Shown: one piece after another, positions 32,123-41,373 of the stretch
Layout: every line of letters starts with the position of its first letter
Numbering within the stretch: position 1 is the stretch's first letter
Assembly (NCBI GenBank): GCA_001735895.1
Contig: DS021198.1
Location: forward strand, 364,073 to 409,665
DNA from: Olavius algarvensis Gamma 3 endosymbiont
Lineage (GTDB): Bacteria; Pseudomonadota; Gammaproteobacteria; GCA-001735895
Direction of reading: 5' to 3'
DNA: 45,593 bases
The notes under the pieces: model-generated
The model's input: only the letters and a program-made list of their open reading frames with translations
Told to the model about the DNA's origin: nothing
Database searches by the model: none
Translations under genes and position numbers: made by a program

Positions 32123-32794
32123 TTAATTGTTTTCCGCGGATGTGAGTTCGCGGAATCGCGCCAGGTCGAGTTCGAACTGTTCGTTAATCCGGTCTTTCTC
32201 TTCAATCTTTAACAACAACTGATCGGTCCGGTTTTCGATTTTGCGGGTGAAGTGTTCGATTTTCTGTGCCAGGCCGCCGGGTACTTCCTTGCCCTGCGAA
32301 CTGTAATTTTGCTCGGCACTGGTTTCCAGTTCCCGCAATGTCGCTTGGGTCGAGGTGATGCTCTTGTTGATCAACTGGATCACCGAGTCGAGCACTTCGA
32401 TGCGATCATCACGCGCCAGCGCCAGTTCCTTTTCGGAGCTGAAGGTCAGCAGCAGCACCTTGTCTTTTTTATCCTGCACCACCTTTAACTTGGCGTCTTC
32501 CTTAGCCTGCTCCTCCGCCTTGCGCTTGGCTTCGGCCTCGGCGGCTATTTCTTCGTCCGATCTGGCGGCTTCCGTAGTGGTTACGACCACGCCCTGCGAA
32601 TTCAGCTGTTGGTGTTTCTTTTTTGCCTGTTTTGCCGGTAGTCGATCGCTGTACCGAACCTGCCCGTTTTCGTCGATCCATTTATACATCCCCGCCGCGG
32701 AAGCAGATCCCGCCGCAATGCACAGAGCCGCAGCCACTAGCGGAAGCGAAATCTTCTTTAAACAAACGTATAAGTACTTAGCGCTTACAAGCAC
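32123..32794 (-). CDS. DUF4124-domain exported protein with coiled coil
   Basis: About 223 residues from the GTG at 32792-32794, giving a good signal peptide (KKISLPLVAAALCIAAGSASA). A DUF4124-like motif follows (AGMYKWIDENGQVRYSDRLP), then a highly charged helical region (EEIAAEAEAKRKAEEQAKED) and further heptad-like helices to the C terminus. The function is unknown; the protein is probably periplasmic. An alternative GTG start at 32827 is also in frame. Confidence 0.8.
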   Translation of the reverse strand: MLVSAKYLYVCLKKISLPLVAAALCIAAGSASAAGMYKWIDENGQVRYSDRLPAKQAKKKHQQLNSQGVVVTTTEAARSDEEIAAEAEAKRKAEEQAKEDAKLKVVQDKKDKVLLLTFSSEKELALARDDRIEVLDSVIQLINKSITSTQATLRELETSAEQNYSSQGKEVPGGLAQKIEHFTRKIENRTDQLLLKIEEKDRINEQFELDLARFRELTSAENN

Positions 32795-32883
32795 GGTGTT
32801 GATTCGTCCTTGACCGAATAAGGTCACTCAGATCGTATCAAACATGATAGTTTATTTATTGTGATTTTTCATTAATTTAGCCG

Positions 32884-33645
32884 TTACTGACGGCTTAGTA
32901 TACTGGCCACAGGTGTGTGCAAGGCCTGTAGATATCGCTCGCTGCCGGGCGAGGTTACCAGCACCGCGATACCGACTCGTTCCGGGTTCCATTCCGGATC
33001 GATGGCAATACGATGGCGATTGTCGGGCTGCAGGCTTTTGGCGTTACTCATGTAGCGCACCACCTGCTGATGTTCGAGGGTTTCGCCCGAATTTTCGCCG
33101 CGTTTGACCCGGGTCGACAAATCGTTTTCGTATACCAGGTAGCGCAGGCGGGCCGGTCCGATACTGTCGCGCCCGTCTGCGGTATGCAGGTCAATAACCA
33201 GGTTGCTCTGCTCTCTGGCAACGCGCAATTCGAGCGCCAATGGCGCCGGTTGCTCGTTGGCCTGATGTATTTTATCGAGAATATTACCGCTGCCCCGCGC
33301 CTCCATGCCGTTGACGAAAAACTCGGGGGTATAGATCGTACGCTGTCGGTTGTTTGCCCCCAGCTGGCGTTGCCGGCTAGTGTAAGCGGCGCTCGCGAAG
33401 CGATCTTTCCAGCCCAGATAGTCCCAATAGTCGACATGGAAGGCCAATGCCAGCACGTCGAGATCTTCCCTGGGTATTTCCACCAGCTTGGAGAGCCAGC
33501 GATCGGCCGGTGGGCAGCTGCTGCAGCCCTCGGAGGTGTAAAGTTCAACTACAGCGGTCTGTTTGTCGCCGCTGCTCACCACAATGGGTTCGCCGGCGAA
33601 AACCGGTAGAGAAAACAGACTGGCTATCAGGAGAATACGCAACAT
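32884..33645 (-). CDS. DUF1223 thioredoxin-like exported protein
   Basis: A 253-residue protein with a signal peptide (MLRILLIASLFSLPVFA) and the DUF1223 fold. It shows AVVELYTSEGCSSCPPADRWLSKL with a CxxC (Cys41 and Cys44), FHVDYWDYLGWKDRFAS, and RQRTIYTPEFFVNG. The CxxC suggests a periplasmic redox role, but the substrate is unknown. Confidence 0.88.
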   Translation of the reverse strand: MLRILLIASLFSLPVFAGEPIVVSSGDKQTAVVELYTSEGCSSCPPADRWLSKLVEIPREDLDVLALAFHVDYWDYLGWKDRFASAAYTSRQRQLGANNRQRTIYTPEFFVNGMEARGSGNILDKIHQANEQPAPLALELRVAREQSNLVIDLHTADGRDSIGPARLRYLVYENDLSTRVKRGENSGETLEHQQVVRYMSNAKSLQPDNRHRIAIDPEWNPERVGIAVLVTSPGSERYLQALHTPVASILSRQ

Positions 33646-33700
33646 TTTGCACCCGTTTGTTTTAGCAGGAACCTAATAGACTCGCTTGGGCCGCCCGAGT

Positions 33701-34339
33701 TCAGTCGATGCCATACTGGGCGCGATAGGACTCGATCGCGGTCCGACGCTCGCTGTCGCCGCTGGTTTCGAGAAATTCGAGGATGTGATCGAGCTGGATG
33801 ATGGAAACGACCCTGAGCCCGCGCTGCTCGAGTTCCTGAATCGCCGAGCGCTCGCCGAGGCCTATTTCCTGCCGATCGAGCGCAATCGTCACCGCGCAGG
33901 CCTCGGCGCCGAGTGCTTCGATTAATGCAATCGATTCACGAATCGCGGTGCCGGCGGTGATCACGTCGTCGATAATCATGACCCGCCCCGCAATATCGGC
34001 GCCAACGATGCTGCCGCCCTCGCCGTGATCCTTGGCTTCTTTACGGTTAAACGCATAAGGCAGGTCGCGCCCGTGCAACCGGAATAGCGCGCTCGCGGTG
34101 ATTGCCGCCAGTGGAATGCCTTTGTAGGCGGGGCCGAACAGCAAGTCGAATTCAATTCCGGAGTGCTGGATGGCGGCGGCGTAAAATTCGGCGAGCGCGT
34201 CGAGATCGGCGCCGCGGTTGAAAATACCCGCGTTAAAGAAATAGGGGCTGATGCGTCCGGATTTCAGCGTGAATTCGCCGAACTTGAGGGCGCCGCGCTG
34301 CAGGCAATATTCGACGAAACGGGTTTGATAGGCGAGCAT
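33701..34339 (-). CDS. pyrE: Orotate phosphoribosyltransferase
   Basis: A 212-residue enzyme that joins orotate to PRPP in pyrimidine synthesis. It shows [45 protein letters not shown] (flexible loop) and the PRPP motif [13 protein letters not shown]. It is divergent from the exonuclease III gene with a 75-bp gap. This pairing is common in gammaproteobacteria. Confidence 0.97.
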   Translation of the reverse strand: MLAYQTRFVEYCLQRGALKFGEFTLKSGRISPYFFNAGIFNRGADLDALAEFYAAAIQHSGIEFDLLFGPAYKGIPLAAITASALFRLHGRDLPYAFNRKEAKDHGEGGSIVGADIAGRVMIIDDVITAGTAIRESIALIEALGAEACAVTIALDRQEIGLGERSAIQELEQRGLRVVSIIQLDHILEFLETSGDSERRTAIESYRAQYGID

Positions 34340-34414
34340 GCGGGAATCGTTGTTAGTCGGTTATCTCAAGTCATGTATCATATCGCCAGATTTTATTATT
34401 GGTAGCAATTTCAG

Positions 34415-35194
34415 ATGCGCGTGATTTCAATCAACACCAACGGCATTCGGGCGGCGGCGCGGAAGGGTTTTTTCGACTGGCTACCGCGCCAGCGAGCGGA
34501 TTTTGTCTGTGTGCAAGAGACCAAGGCTCAGGTCGATCAGCTCGATCAGCCAATATTTCACCCCAAGAACCATCACTGCAGTTATTTCGACGCGCTCAAA
34601 AAAGGCTATTCCGGCACCGCGATTTACAGCAAGCACGAACCCTTGCAGGTGATTCGCGGTTTCGGCGAGTCCGAGTTCGATAATGAAGGGCGTTATCTCG
34701 AGTATCGATTCCGGGACTTGTCGATTATCTCGCTGTATGCCCCGTCGGGTTCCTCCGGCGATCATCGCCAGGAATCGAAATGGCGCTTCCTCGACAGCTT
34801 TGTCCTGCATCTGCAATCGCTGCGCCGCAAACGCCGCGAGTTCATCGTCTGCGGTGACTGGAACATCGCGCATCAGAATATCGATTTGAAAAACTGGCGC
34901 TCGAATCAGAAAAATTCGGGTTTTCTGCCGGAAGAACGCGCCTGGCTCACCGACTTGTTTGAGCGTGTCGGATTTGTCGATGCGTTTCGGGTCGTCGATA
35001 CCCGCGCCGAGCAGTACACCTGGTGGTCGAACCGCGGTCAATCCTGGGATAAGAACGTGGGTTGGCGTATCGATTATCAGATCGTCACACCGGGGCTAAA
35101 GGACAAAATAAAAAAAGCGCGCATTTATCGCGAGCGGCGATTTTCCGACCATGCACCCTTGATTATGGACTACGACCTGGAGTTGATGCGCTAG
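34415..35194 (+). CDS. Exodeoxyribonuclease III / AP endonuclease
   Basis: A 259-residue exonuclease-endonuclease-phosphatase family protein acting on abasic sites. It shows ISINTNGIRAAARKGFFDWL, the metal-binding glutamate in CVQETKAQ, Tyr in SLYAPSGS, GDWNIAHQNIDLKNW and the catalytic SDHAPL. Asn replaces Val in the usual SxNVNGIR motif (SINTNGIR). The TAG stop shares its G with the GTG start of the permease gene. Confidence 0.93.
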   Translation: MRVISINTNGIRAAARKGFFDWLPRQRADFVCVQETKAQVDQLDQPIFHPKNHHCSYFDALKKGYSGTAIYSKHEPLQVIRGFGESEFDNEGRYLEYRFRDLSIISLYAPSGSSGDHRQESKWRFLDSFVLHLQSLRRKRREFIVCGDWNIAHQNIDLKNWRSNQKNSGFLPEERAWLTDLFERVGFVDAFRVVDTRAEQYTWWSNRGQSWDKNVGWRIDYQIVTPGLKDKIKKARIYRERRFSDHAPLIMDYDLELMR

Positions 35195-36753
35195 TGTCGC
35201 CAGTTGTGGATAGCTGGCTCGACTCGCTGAAGTTATTTTGCCATCGGCGAGTGATTGCGATGCTATTCCTCGGTTTTTCCTCGGGCGTGCCGTTGCTGCT
35301 GATATTTTCCTCGCTGAGCCTGTGGCTGCGAGAAGCCGGCGTCGACCGCGCGGTGGTCACCTACTTCAGCTGGGCCGCACTCGGATACTCGTTCAAGTTC
35401 GTCTGGGCGCCGCTGGTGGACCAGTTGCCGCTGCCGCTGCTAACGCGAATGCTGGGGCGGCGCCGCGCCTGGATGCTGGTCGCGCAGCTCGCGATTGCCG
35501 GCGCAATCCTGCTGATGGCCTCGATCAATCCGCAGTCTGGCGAAACGAGCCTGACCCTGATGGCGCTGGCGGCGGTGTTGCTCGGATTTTCCGCGGCGAC
35601 CCAGGACATAGTTATCGACGCTTACCGTATCGAATCCGCCGAAGCCGATCTGCAGGCGATGATGTCGGCTACCTATATCGTCGGTTATCGGCTCGCCATG
35701 CTGACTACGGGCGCGGGCTCACTGTATCTGGCCGAGGGATTTGGCAGCACCAACGAACTCTATAAATTCGAGGCCTGGCAGCTCACCTATTCGATCATGG
35801 CAGGCGCGATGTCGGTCGGTATTCTGACCACCCTGGTAATCGGAGAGCCCGCGCGCAGCAATTCGAAATCCTATCTCGAATCGACCGGGGAGTATGCGCG
35901 CTTTTTGCTTTTGTTTGCGCTCGCGGTCGCCGGTTTCATCGGCTCCTATGTGCTGTCCAGCAATACGGTCGGCGCGGCGAAACTCGCCTTCGGCGAGCTG
36001 CTGGGGAACCCGATTCTGGCGGCGACGCTGTTGGAGGCCTTCCGGCTGGTAGGCGCCCTGACGATCGCGTGGATGCTGGCGGTCATACTGGTAAGAATAA
36101 ATGTGGTGCGCTACGAAATGGTGGATCGAACCTATGTCGCGCCGATTCGTGACTTTTTTCAACGTTATGGCTGGACCTTTGCCTGGCTGTTGTTGGCGCT
36201 GGTCGGTCTCTACCGGATTTCCGATATCGTGCTGGGCGTCATCTCCAACGTGTTCTATCAGGATCTCGGGTTCGAAAAGTCGGAGATCGCCCGGGTGGTC
36301 ATCGTTTTCGGTATCCTGATGACGATCGTCGGCGGTCTGGTCGGCGGCTTGCTGGCCGCCCGCATCGGTGTCATCCGCATTCTGCTGCTGGGCGGGGTAT
36401 TGGCGGCGGCGACCAACCTGCTGTTCATGCTGCTCGCCGGGATCGGTGACGATCTATTCTGGTTCTATGTCGTTATTTCAGCGGATAATTTGTCAGCGGG
36501 AATCGCCAGCGCCGCTTTTGTCGCCTTTTTATCGAGCCTGACCAACGTGTCATTTACCGCGATGCAGTACGCAATTTTCAGTTCCTTGATGACCCTGATC
36601 CCCAAGTCCCTGGGAGGTTACTCGGGGTCGATGGTGAACGCGATCGGTTATCCGAATTTTTTCCTGCTGACGGCGATTCTCGGCTTGCCGGTACTGCTAT
36701 TAATCGTGCTGGCGGCAAGGCGATTCGACATTCGGGATCGAGGCGGCTGCTAA
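35194..36753 (+). CDS. AmpG-like MFS muropeptide permease
   Basis: A 519-residue inner-membrane transporter of the AmpG family, which imports anhydromuropeptides for wall recycling. It begins with FCHRRVIAMLFLGFSSGVPLLLIFSSLSLWLREAGVDRAVVTYFSW and has WAPLVDQLPLPLLTRMLGRRRAWMLVAQ and ATQDIVIDAYRIE. Hydrophobic segments account for at least twelve membrane passes. The GTG at 35194 overlaps the stop of the exonuclease gene, so they are coupled. A longer frame inside the exonuclease gene is rejected. Confidence 0.9.
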   Translation: MSPVVDSWLDSLKLFCHRRVIAMLFLGFSSGVPLLLIFSSLSLWLREAGVDRAVVTYFSWAALGYSFKFVWAPLVDQLPLPLLTRMLGRRRAWMLVAQLAIAGAILLMASINPQSGETSLTLMALAAVLLGFSAATQDIVIDAYRIESAEADLQAMMSATYIVGYRLAMLTTGAGSLYLAEGFGSTNELYKFEAWQLTYSIMAGAMSVGILTTLVIGEPARSNSKSYLESTGEYARFLLLFALAVAGFIGSYVLSSNTVGAAKLAFGELLGNPILAATLLEAFRLVGALTIAWMLAVILVRINVVRYEMVDRTYVAPIRDFFQRYGWTFAWLLLALVGLYRISDIVLGVISNVFYQDLGFEKSEIARVVIVFGILMTIVGGLVGGLLAARIGVIRILLLGGVLAAATNLLFMLLAGIGDDLFWFYVVISADNLSAGIASAAFVAFLSSLTNVSFTAMQYAIFSSLMTLIPKSLGGYSGSMVNAIGYPNFFLLTAILGLPVLLLIVLAARRFDIRDRGGC

Positions 36754-36797
36754 CCCGGCGTTATTTATTGGCGCCGGGTTAGCAGCCGATTTGTTGT
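36745..36797 (+). terminator. Strong hairpin terminator overlapping the permease stop codon
   Basis: GGCTGCTAACCCGGCG (36745-36760) and its exact reverse complement (36772-36787) form a 16-bp stem with an 11-nt AT-rich loop, followed by ATTTGTTGTATT. The left arm includes the TAA stop of the permease gene. Confidence 0.75.
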
Positions 36798-36832
36798 ATT
36801 ATATGGACACCACAGGATTTTTTTGAAAAGCC

Positions 36833-38113
36833 ATGAGTAAATCAGAACAGTTGTTTGAGCAGGCGCGCGCGGTAATTCCCGGGGGCGTCAATTCGCCGGT
36901 GCGCGCTTATGCCGCGGTCGGCGGCACACCGCCTTTTATCGATAGCGCCGAGGGCGCTTACTTGATCGATGTCGATGGCAAGCGTTACATCGACTATGTC
37001 GGTTCCTGGGGGCCGATGATTACCGGTCACGCGCATCCCGAAATTATTGCCGCCGTCGGTGAAGTTGTGCAAAAAGGACTTAGCTTCGGCGCGCCCTGCG
37101 CGCTCGAAGTGGAACTGGTGCAAAAAATTTGCGACAGCATGCCGAATGTCGAGCTGGTGCGCATGACCTGTTCCGGCACCGAGGCGACCATGAGCGCTAT
37201 CCGCTTGGCGCGCGGATTTACCGGGCGCGACAAGATCATCAAGTTTGAAGGTTGTTATCACGGTCATGCCGATTCGCTGTTGGTTAAAGCCGGTTCGGGC
37301 GCTCTGACCCTGGGGGTGCCGAGTTCACCCGGCGTACCGGCGGCGCTGGCCGATTACACCGTGACACTGGAATACAATAACAGTGAGCAGCTACGCGAAG
37401 CCTTTGCCGAAATCGGCGACCAAGTCGCCTGTGTGATTGTCGAGCCGGTTGCCGGAAATATGAATTGCGTGCCGCCGGTGGCGGGTTTTCTGCCAACGCT
37501 GCGAGCCTGTTGCGACGACGCGTCCAGCCTGTTGATTTTCGACGAAGTGATGACCGGATTCCGGGTGGGGCTAGGCGGTGCGCAGGAGCGTTACGGCATT
37601 GTTCCGGATTTGACTACCCTGGGCAAGGTTATCGGAGGCGGCATGCCGGTGGGCGCATTTGGCGGCCGGCGTGAAGTCATGGAGCATATCTCACCGCTGG
37701 GTCCGGTTTACCAGGCAGGCACTTTGTCCGGGAATCCGGTGGCAATGGCGGCCGGATTGAAGAATCTCGAAATCATTTCTCGTCCCGGCTTTTTCGAAGA
37801 GCTGACGCTGCGCACGGCACAACTGGTAGACGGCCTGCTGGCTGCGGCCGAAGCGAACGATGTGGAGCTGCGCGCCAACCAGGTCGGCGCAATGTTCGGG
37901 CTGTTTTTTACCGATCAGCCCGCGGTGACGAGCTTTCGAGAAGTCAGTGCCTGCGAGGTGGAACGCTTTTGCAAATTTTTCCACGGCATGCTCAAGCGCG
38001 GCGTCAATCTGGCGCCGTCGGCCTATGAAGCGGGCTTCGTCAGCGCTATGCACGGCGCGGCTGAAATCGAACAAACCATCGAAGCCGCCGCCGCTACTTT
38101 CGCCGAACTTTAG
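36833..38113 (+). CDS. hemL: Glutamate-1-semialdehyde 2,1-aminomutase
   Basis: A 426-residue PLP enzyme that makes 5-aminolevulinate in the C5 heme pathway. It shows [75 protein letters not shown] and the PLP lysine Lys265 in [18 protein letters not shown]. HemB, which uses its product, is also in the window. It is monocistronic with a strong terminator. Confidence 0.98.
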   Translation: MSKSEQLFEQARAVIPGGVNSPVRAYAAVGGTPPFIDSAEGAYLIDVDGKRYIDYVGSWGPMITGHAHPEIIAAVGEVVQKGLSFGAPCALEVELVQKICDSMPNVELVRMTCSGTEATMSAIRLARGFTGRDKIIKFEGCYHGHADSLLVKAGSGALTLGVPSSPGVPAALADYTVTLEYNNSEQLREAFAEIGDQVACVIVEPVAGNMNCVPPVAGFLPTLRACCDDASSLLIFDEVMTGFRVGLGGAQERYGIVPDLTTLGKVIGGGMPVGAFGGRREVMEHISPLGPVYQAGTLSGNPVAMAAGLKNLEIISRPGFFEELTLRTAQLVDGLLAAAEANDVELRANQVGAMFGLFFTDQPAVTSFREVSACEVERFCKFFHGMLKRGVNLAPSAYEAGFVSAMHGAAEIEQTIEAAAATFAEL

Positions 38114-38121
38114 GAAAAAAT

Positions 38122-38162
38122 CGACTCGGAGTAAAAACGCTTTGCGTTTTTACTCCGAGTCG
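38122..38162. terminator. Bidirectional terminator between hemL and the downstream minus-strand gene
   Basis: A perfect 19-bp inverted repeat, CGACTCGGAGTAAAAACGC (38122-38140) and its complement (38144-38162), with a 3-nt loop. The convergent genes end 9 nt to the left and 11 nt to the right. The A/T block inside the stem suits termination in both directions. Confidence 0.85.
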
Positions 38163-38172
38163 GAACTGTTCG

Positions 38173-38736
38173 TCAGAGGCCGAGCATGCCTTTTTTTAGC
38201 TTCTTGTCGGCCGGATGGTTGCCGAGCCAGATTTCGAGCAGCGCATTTTTGAAGTCTTCGCCCGGGATCAAGCCCAGTTCTTTCTGATTTCGGGTTATGC
38301 GGACTCCCTGCTGCGGTAGATAATCGAAAGCGTACTGTTCCTTGGCGACAACGCTGCTATCGAAGTACTGGTAAAACTCGTCGATGCGCGCCTGTAGTCG
38401 CTGCAGGATTTCTGCACTCTGGTTTTTTTCGAAGCCTTCGCGCCAGGCCTTGATCAATTTTTTCTGGTCTACTTCTTTGTAGACGAAGTCTAGCTGCACC
38501 CGCCAGGGCCCGGGTCGGGACAGTATTTCAGCGACGTCGCTTGACTTGCTCGGCAGGTATAGCGCGCCGACATAGACGTCTACCCAGAATTTTTCCCGCA
38601 GACCGATGCCGTTAAGCAGCAAGCTATCGCCGGCCGGCGTCGTGATTTCGTCGTCGACAAAAACACCCGAAAGCTCGGCCGCGGCGGCGAACATGCTGAC
38701 CAGGCTTAAACATCCGGCAAGTATTATTTTTTTCAT
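38173..38736 (-). CDS. Chalcone-isomerase-like exported protein
   Basis: A 187-residue protein with a signal peptide (MKKIILAGCLSLVSMFAAAAEL) and a bacterial chalcone-isomerase-like domain: LNGIGLREKFWVDVYVGALYLPSKSSDVAEIL and QLDFVYKEVDQKKLIKAWREGFEKN. Bacterial members are periplasmic and lack the plant activity; their role is unknown. There is a 99-bp gap to the upstream LON-domain gene. Confidence 0.88.
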   Translation of the reverse strand: MKKIILAGCLSLVSMFAAAAELSGVFVDDEITTPAGDSLLLNGIGLREKFWVDVYVGALYLPSKSSDVAEILSRPGPWRVQLDFVYKEVDQKKLIKAWREGFEKNQSAEILQRLQARIDEFYQYFDSSVVAKEQYAFDYLPQQGVRITRNQKELGLIPGEDFKNALLEIWLGNHPADKKLKKGMLGL

Positions 38737-38835
38737 TTGCGTTGGCTCCTCGAAGACTGACCTCGAGGCAGTTTAAGCCGGCCCAACGGGAAATGGAACC
38801 CTGCACCGGCGGCGACTCCGGGTTCGCTGGCGTGT

Positions 38836-39435
38836 TTACTGGTTGGCGGCTTCGGGTTTGACGTATTGAATGACGCCCAGTCGAATCAGCTCGGCGTGCA
38901 GGATTACAGCGCGCTCGCTGCAATCCGGTATCTCTAGCAGGCGCTGTTTCAGCGTAACCTCCAGCGGCAGCAGGTAAATCAGCTGATAGAGAATTTCGCA
39001 AAACGGCTGGCCGGTCCTGCGAATTCGGCCTTCCTGGGCACTGATGTGATCGAGTAGTTCGAGCATGTAGTGGAATTGTTCGGGAATCTCCCGGGTATTG
39101 CTTTCTTCGAGTATCTTGACCTCGGCGAAGGTCAGACCATCCGGCTGCGTGCCGGTGGTCAGAATTTCGAAACGTTCGATGCCGAGGGCCGTGATTCCGA
39201 GCAAGCCGTCGGCACGGTGTTCCCAGTCGCTAATCGTGGCGCTGGTGCCGACCGAATAGATTTCGGAATCAACCCCGGTTTCCTCGCCATTGTGAATCAG
39301 GACGACACCAAAGCCGCTATTCTCGCGCATGCAGGTTGCAATCATGTCGAGGTAGCGGGGTTCGAAGATTTTTAATCCCAGCGTATTGCCTGGCAGCAGT
39401 ACGGTATTTAACGGGAATAGTGGAATTTCGGCCAT
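38836..39435 (-). CDS. LON substrate-binding-domain protein
   Basis: A 199-residue stand-alone LON N-terminal domain: MAEIPLFPLNTVLLPGNTLGLKIFEPRYLDMIATCMRENSGFGVVLI is the family signature. It has no ATPase or protease domain. The function is unknown; it may bind substrates or peptides. The ATG at 39433-39435 matches the family start. It lies 16 nt downstream of ubiX. Confidence 0.92.
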   Translation of the reverse strand: MAEIPLFPLNTVLLPGNTLGLKIFEPRYLDMIATCMRENSGFGVVLIHNGEETGVDSEIYSVGTSATISDWEHRADGLLGITALGIERFEILTTGTQPDGLTFAEVKILEESNTREIPEQFHYMLELLDHISAQEGRIRRTGQPFCEILYQLIYLLPLEVTLKQRLLEIPDCSERAVILHAELIRLGVIQYVKPEAANQ

Positions 39436-39451
39436 TGTCGTCTCGTCTTTG

Positions 39452-40057
39452 TTAACGGCCCCAGCGCGGTGACAGGTCGTTATCGATGTCGAGTTGATCG
39501 AGAATGCGGGCGACGATGAAATCAACCAGCTCGGACACCTGGTTGACGCCGTGGTAAAACCCGGGGTTAGGGGGCAATATGACCACGCCGAGGCGCGACA
39601 ACCTGAGCATGTTTTCCAGGTGGATGCTGGAGAAGGGCGTTTCCCTGGGGACCAGAATCAGCGTTTTGCGCTCTTTGATCGCGACATCGGCGGCGCGGTG
39701 GATCAGGTTATCGCTACTGCCGACCGCGATCGATGCCAGGCTGCCCATGCTGCAGGGACAAACCACCATCGCGTCCGCAACCGATGAACCGCTTGCCGGC
39801 GGCGCGGTCCACTGATCCTTCGAATAAACGCTGATCAATGCCGGGTCGGCATCGAAGTAGTCGGCAAACTGTTGTCGCATTTTTTGCGGGGAGCCCGATA
39901 GTTTCAACTCGGTCTCCATCCCCAGCACTATCTGGCCCGGTTGCGAAGTTATGAATTGCACCTGGACATTTCGTCGCAGGCAACACTCGAACAGGCGCAG
40001 CATGTATTCAGCGCCCGAGGCTCCGGTCATTGCCAGAGTAATGATTCCGGGTTTCAT
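39452..40057 (-). CDS. ubiX: Flavin prenyltransferase UbiX
   Basis: A 201-residue enzyme that makes prenylated FMN, the cofactor of the UbiD decarboxylase in ubiquinone synthesis. It shows LAMTGASGAEYMLRLFECC, MVVCPCSMGSLASIAVGSSDNLIHRAADVAIKERKTLILVPRETPFS and LENMLRLSRLGVVILPPNPGFY. It overlaps the kinase gene upstream by 4 nt, so it is in the same operon. Confidence 0.96.
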   Translation of the reverse strand: MKPGIITLAMTGASGAEYMLRLFECCLRRNVQVQFITSQPGQIVLGMETELKLSGSPQKMRQQFADYFDADPALISVYSKDQWTAPPASGSSVADAMVVCPCSMGSLASIAVGSSDNLIHRAADVAIKERKTLILVPRETPFSSIHLENMLRLSRLGVVILPPNPGFYHGVNQVSELVDFIVARILDQLDIDNDLSPRWGR

Positions 40058-41364
40058 GAATCTGAGATGACTATTTCGGCTTCAACCAGTTTATCGGTGG
40101 CCTGCGACAGGCGGGTAATCAGATTTTCCAGAAAGATTCGGTAGTATCGCAACTGCGTCTCGGTGGAGGCCTGCTCCATCAGCGATGTGTTGACACACAT
40201 TAACGAGACTTCGGTGCGGGCAACAATGGTGGCATTGCGCGGTTGCCGAGTCAAAAATGCGATTTCCCCGAAGCAATCGCCCTGCTTCATCATCCCGACG
40301 GCCCTTTTATTCTTGACCACTTCGACGCCGCCCTTGGCGATGATATAGAACGCGGTTTCCTGTTCGCCCTCGGTGACGATTACTTCGCCTTTTTCGAATT
40401 CCTTCCATTCGCTGGCATTCACAACCTCGGTGATTTGGGCGTCGCTGAAATCCTTGAAGAAGGCGAGATAGCGCAAGGTTTTCCATTTTTCCTGCATATC
40501 GATGCGTTCGCCGACGCCGCGCAAGCGGCCAAAGGCGTTACTCAAGTCTTTCGCCAGCGTGTAGGCGGATTCGTAGCGGTCGTAGATGATTTTTTGCATC
40601 GCCTTTTCAACGATGGCGGCGATATGTTCCGGGACCTCCGGATTGACTTCCATCACCGGTTCCGGTTCGAGATTGCTGATCTTGTAGATCAGCGATTCCA
40701 GGCTGCCCGCCTTGTAGGGGGTTCTTTTTGCCAACAAAGCGTACATTACTGCGCCCAGCGAATATATATCCGACTGTGCAACCAGGCGCTTTTCCTCGGA
40801 TAACTGCTCGGGCGGCATATACATCGGCGATCCCTTCACTTCGGTATCGTGGCCCTCGAAGCCGATGTCGACGTGAGCGATGCTGAAGTCCATTATCTTA
40901 ACTTCGCCATCGTTGCTGAGCATGATGTTGCCGGGTTTCAGGTCGCGATGGATGATGCCTTCCCGATGCACGTAGTCGAGGCCCTTGGCGCACTGGTAGA
41001 TGACATCGACTATCTGGTTAGGGGTAAGCGACTTGCCGCCGGTAACGTATTCTTGCAGCGTTAACCCGTCGACGAATTCCATGACGATATAATTGAGATC
41101 GGCTTCCTGTCCGGCGTCGTAGACGCTGACCACCGATGGGTGGTGCATGCGCCCCGCGCTGTACACTTCGGAAAAAAACGCTTCACGCAGCTTCTGTCTG
41201 GTTGCCGGGTCCATGTCGCTGGCGGAATGCGCCACCTTGATCGCGACGGTACGTTGAACGAAGGGGTCGAAGGCTTCGTAGACGACGCCCATCGCCCCGC
41301 GACCGATACGGCGTTTGATCTCATACTTGGCTATTTTGGTAGGTCGTTGTGATTTGTCAGACAT
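40054..41364 (-). CDS. Ser/Thr protein kinase fused to a cyclic-nucleotide-binding domain
   Basis: A 436-residue cytosolic signalling protein. The Hanks-type kinase domain (14-275) has the glycine loop GRGAMGVVYEA, Lys43 in AIKVA, a helix-C glutamate (about Glu66), HRDLKPGN (139-146) and MYMPPEQ. The metal-binding DFG reads DFS (159-161); the Asp is kept, so activity is plausible. The C-terminal cyclic-nucleotide-binding domain (about 300-420) has the phosphate-binding cassette FGEIAFLTRQPRNATIVA with the key Gly-Glu and Arg, so cNMP could switch the kinase. There is no membrane segment. It lies between mpl (9 nt upstream) and ubiX (4-nt overlap). Confidence 0.93.
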   Translation of the reverse strand: MSDKSQRPTKIAKYEIKRRIGRGAMGVVYEAFDPFVQRTVAIKVAHSASDMDPATRQKLREAFFSEVYSAGRMHHPSVVSVYDAGQEADLNYIVMEFVDGLTLQEYVTGGKSLTPNQIVDVIYQCAKGLDYVHREGIIHRDLKPGNIMLSNDGEVKIMDFSIAHVDIGFEGHDTEVKGSPMYMPPEQLSEEKRLVAQSDIYSLGAVMYALLAKRTPYKAGSLESLIYKISNLEPEPVMEVNPEVPEHIAAIVEKAMQKIIYDRYESAYTLAKDLSNAFGRLRGVGERIDMQEKWKTLRYLAFFKDFSDAQITEVVNASEWKEFEKGEVIVTEGEQETAFYIIAKGGVEVVKNKRAVGMMKQGDCFGEIAFLTRQPRNATIVARTEVSLMCVNTSLMEQASTETQLRYYRIFLENLITRLSQATDKLVEAEIVISDS

Positions 41365-41373
41365 ACTCGAAGT

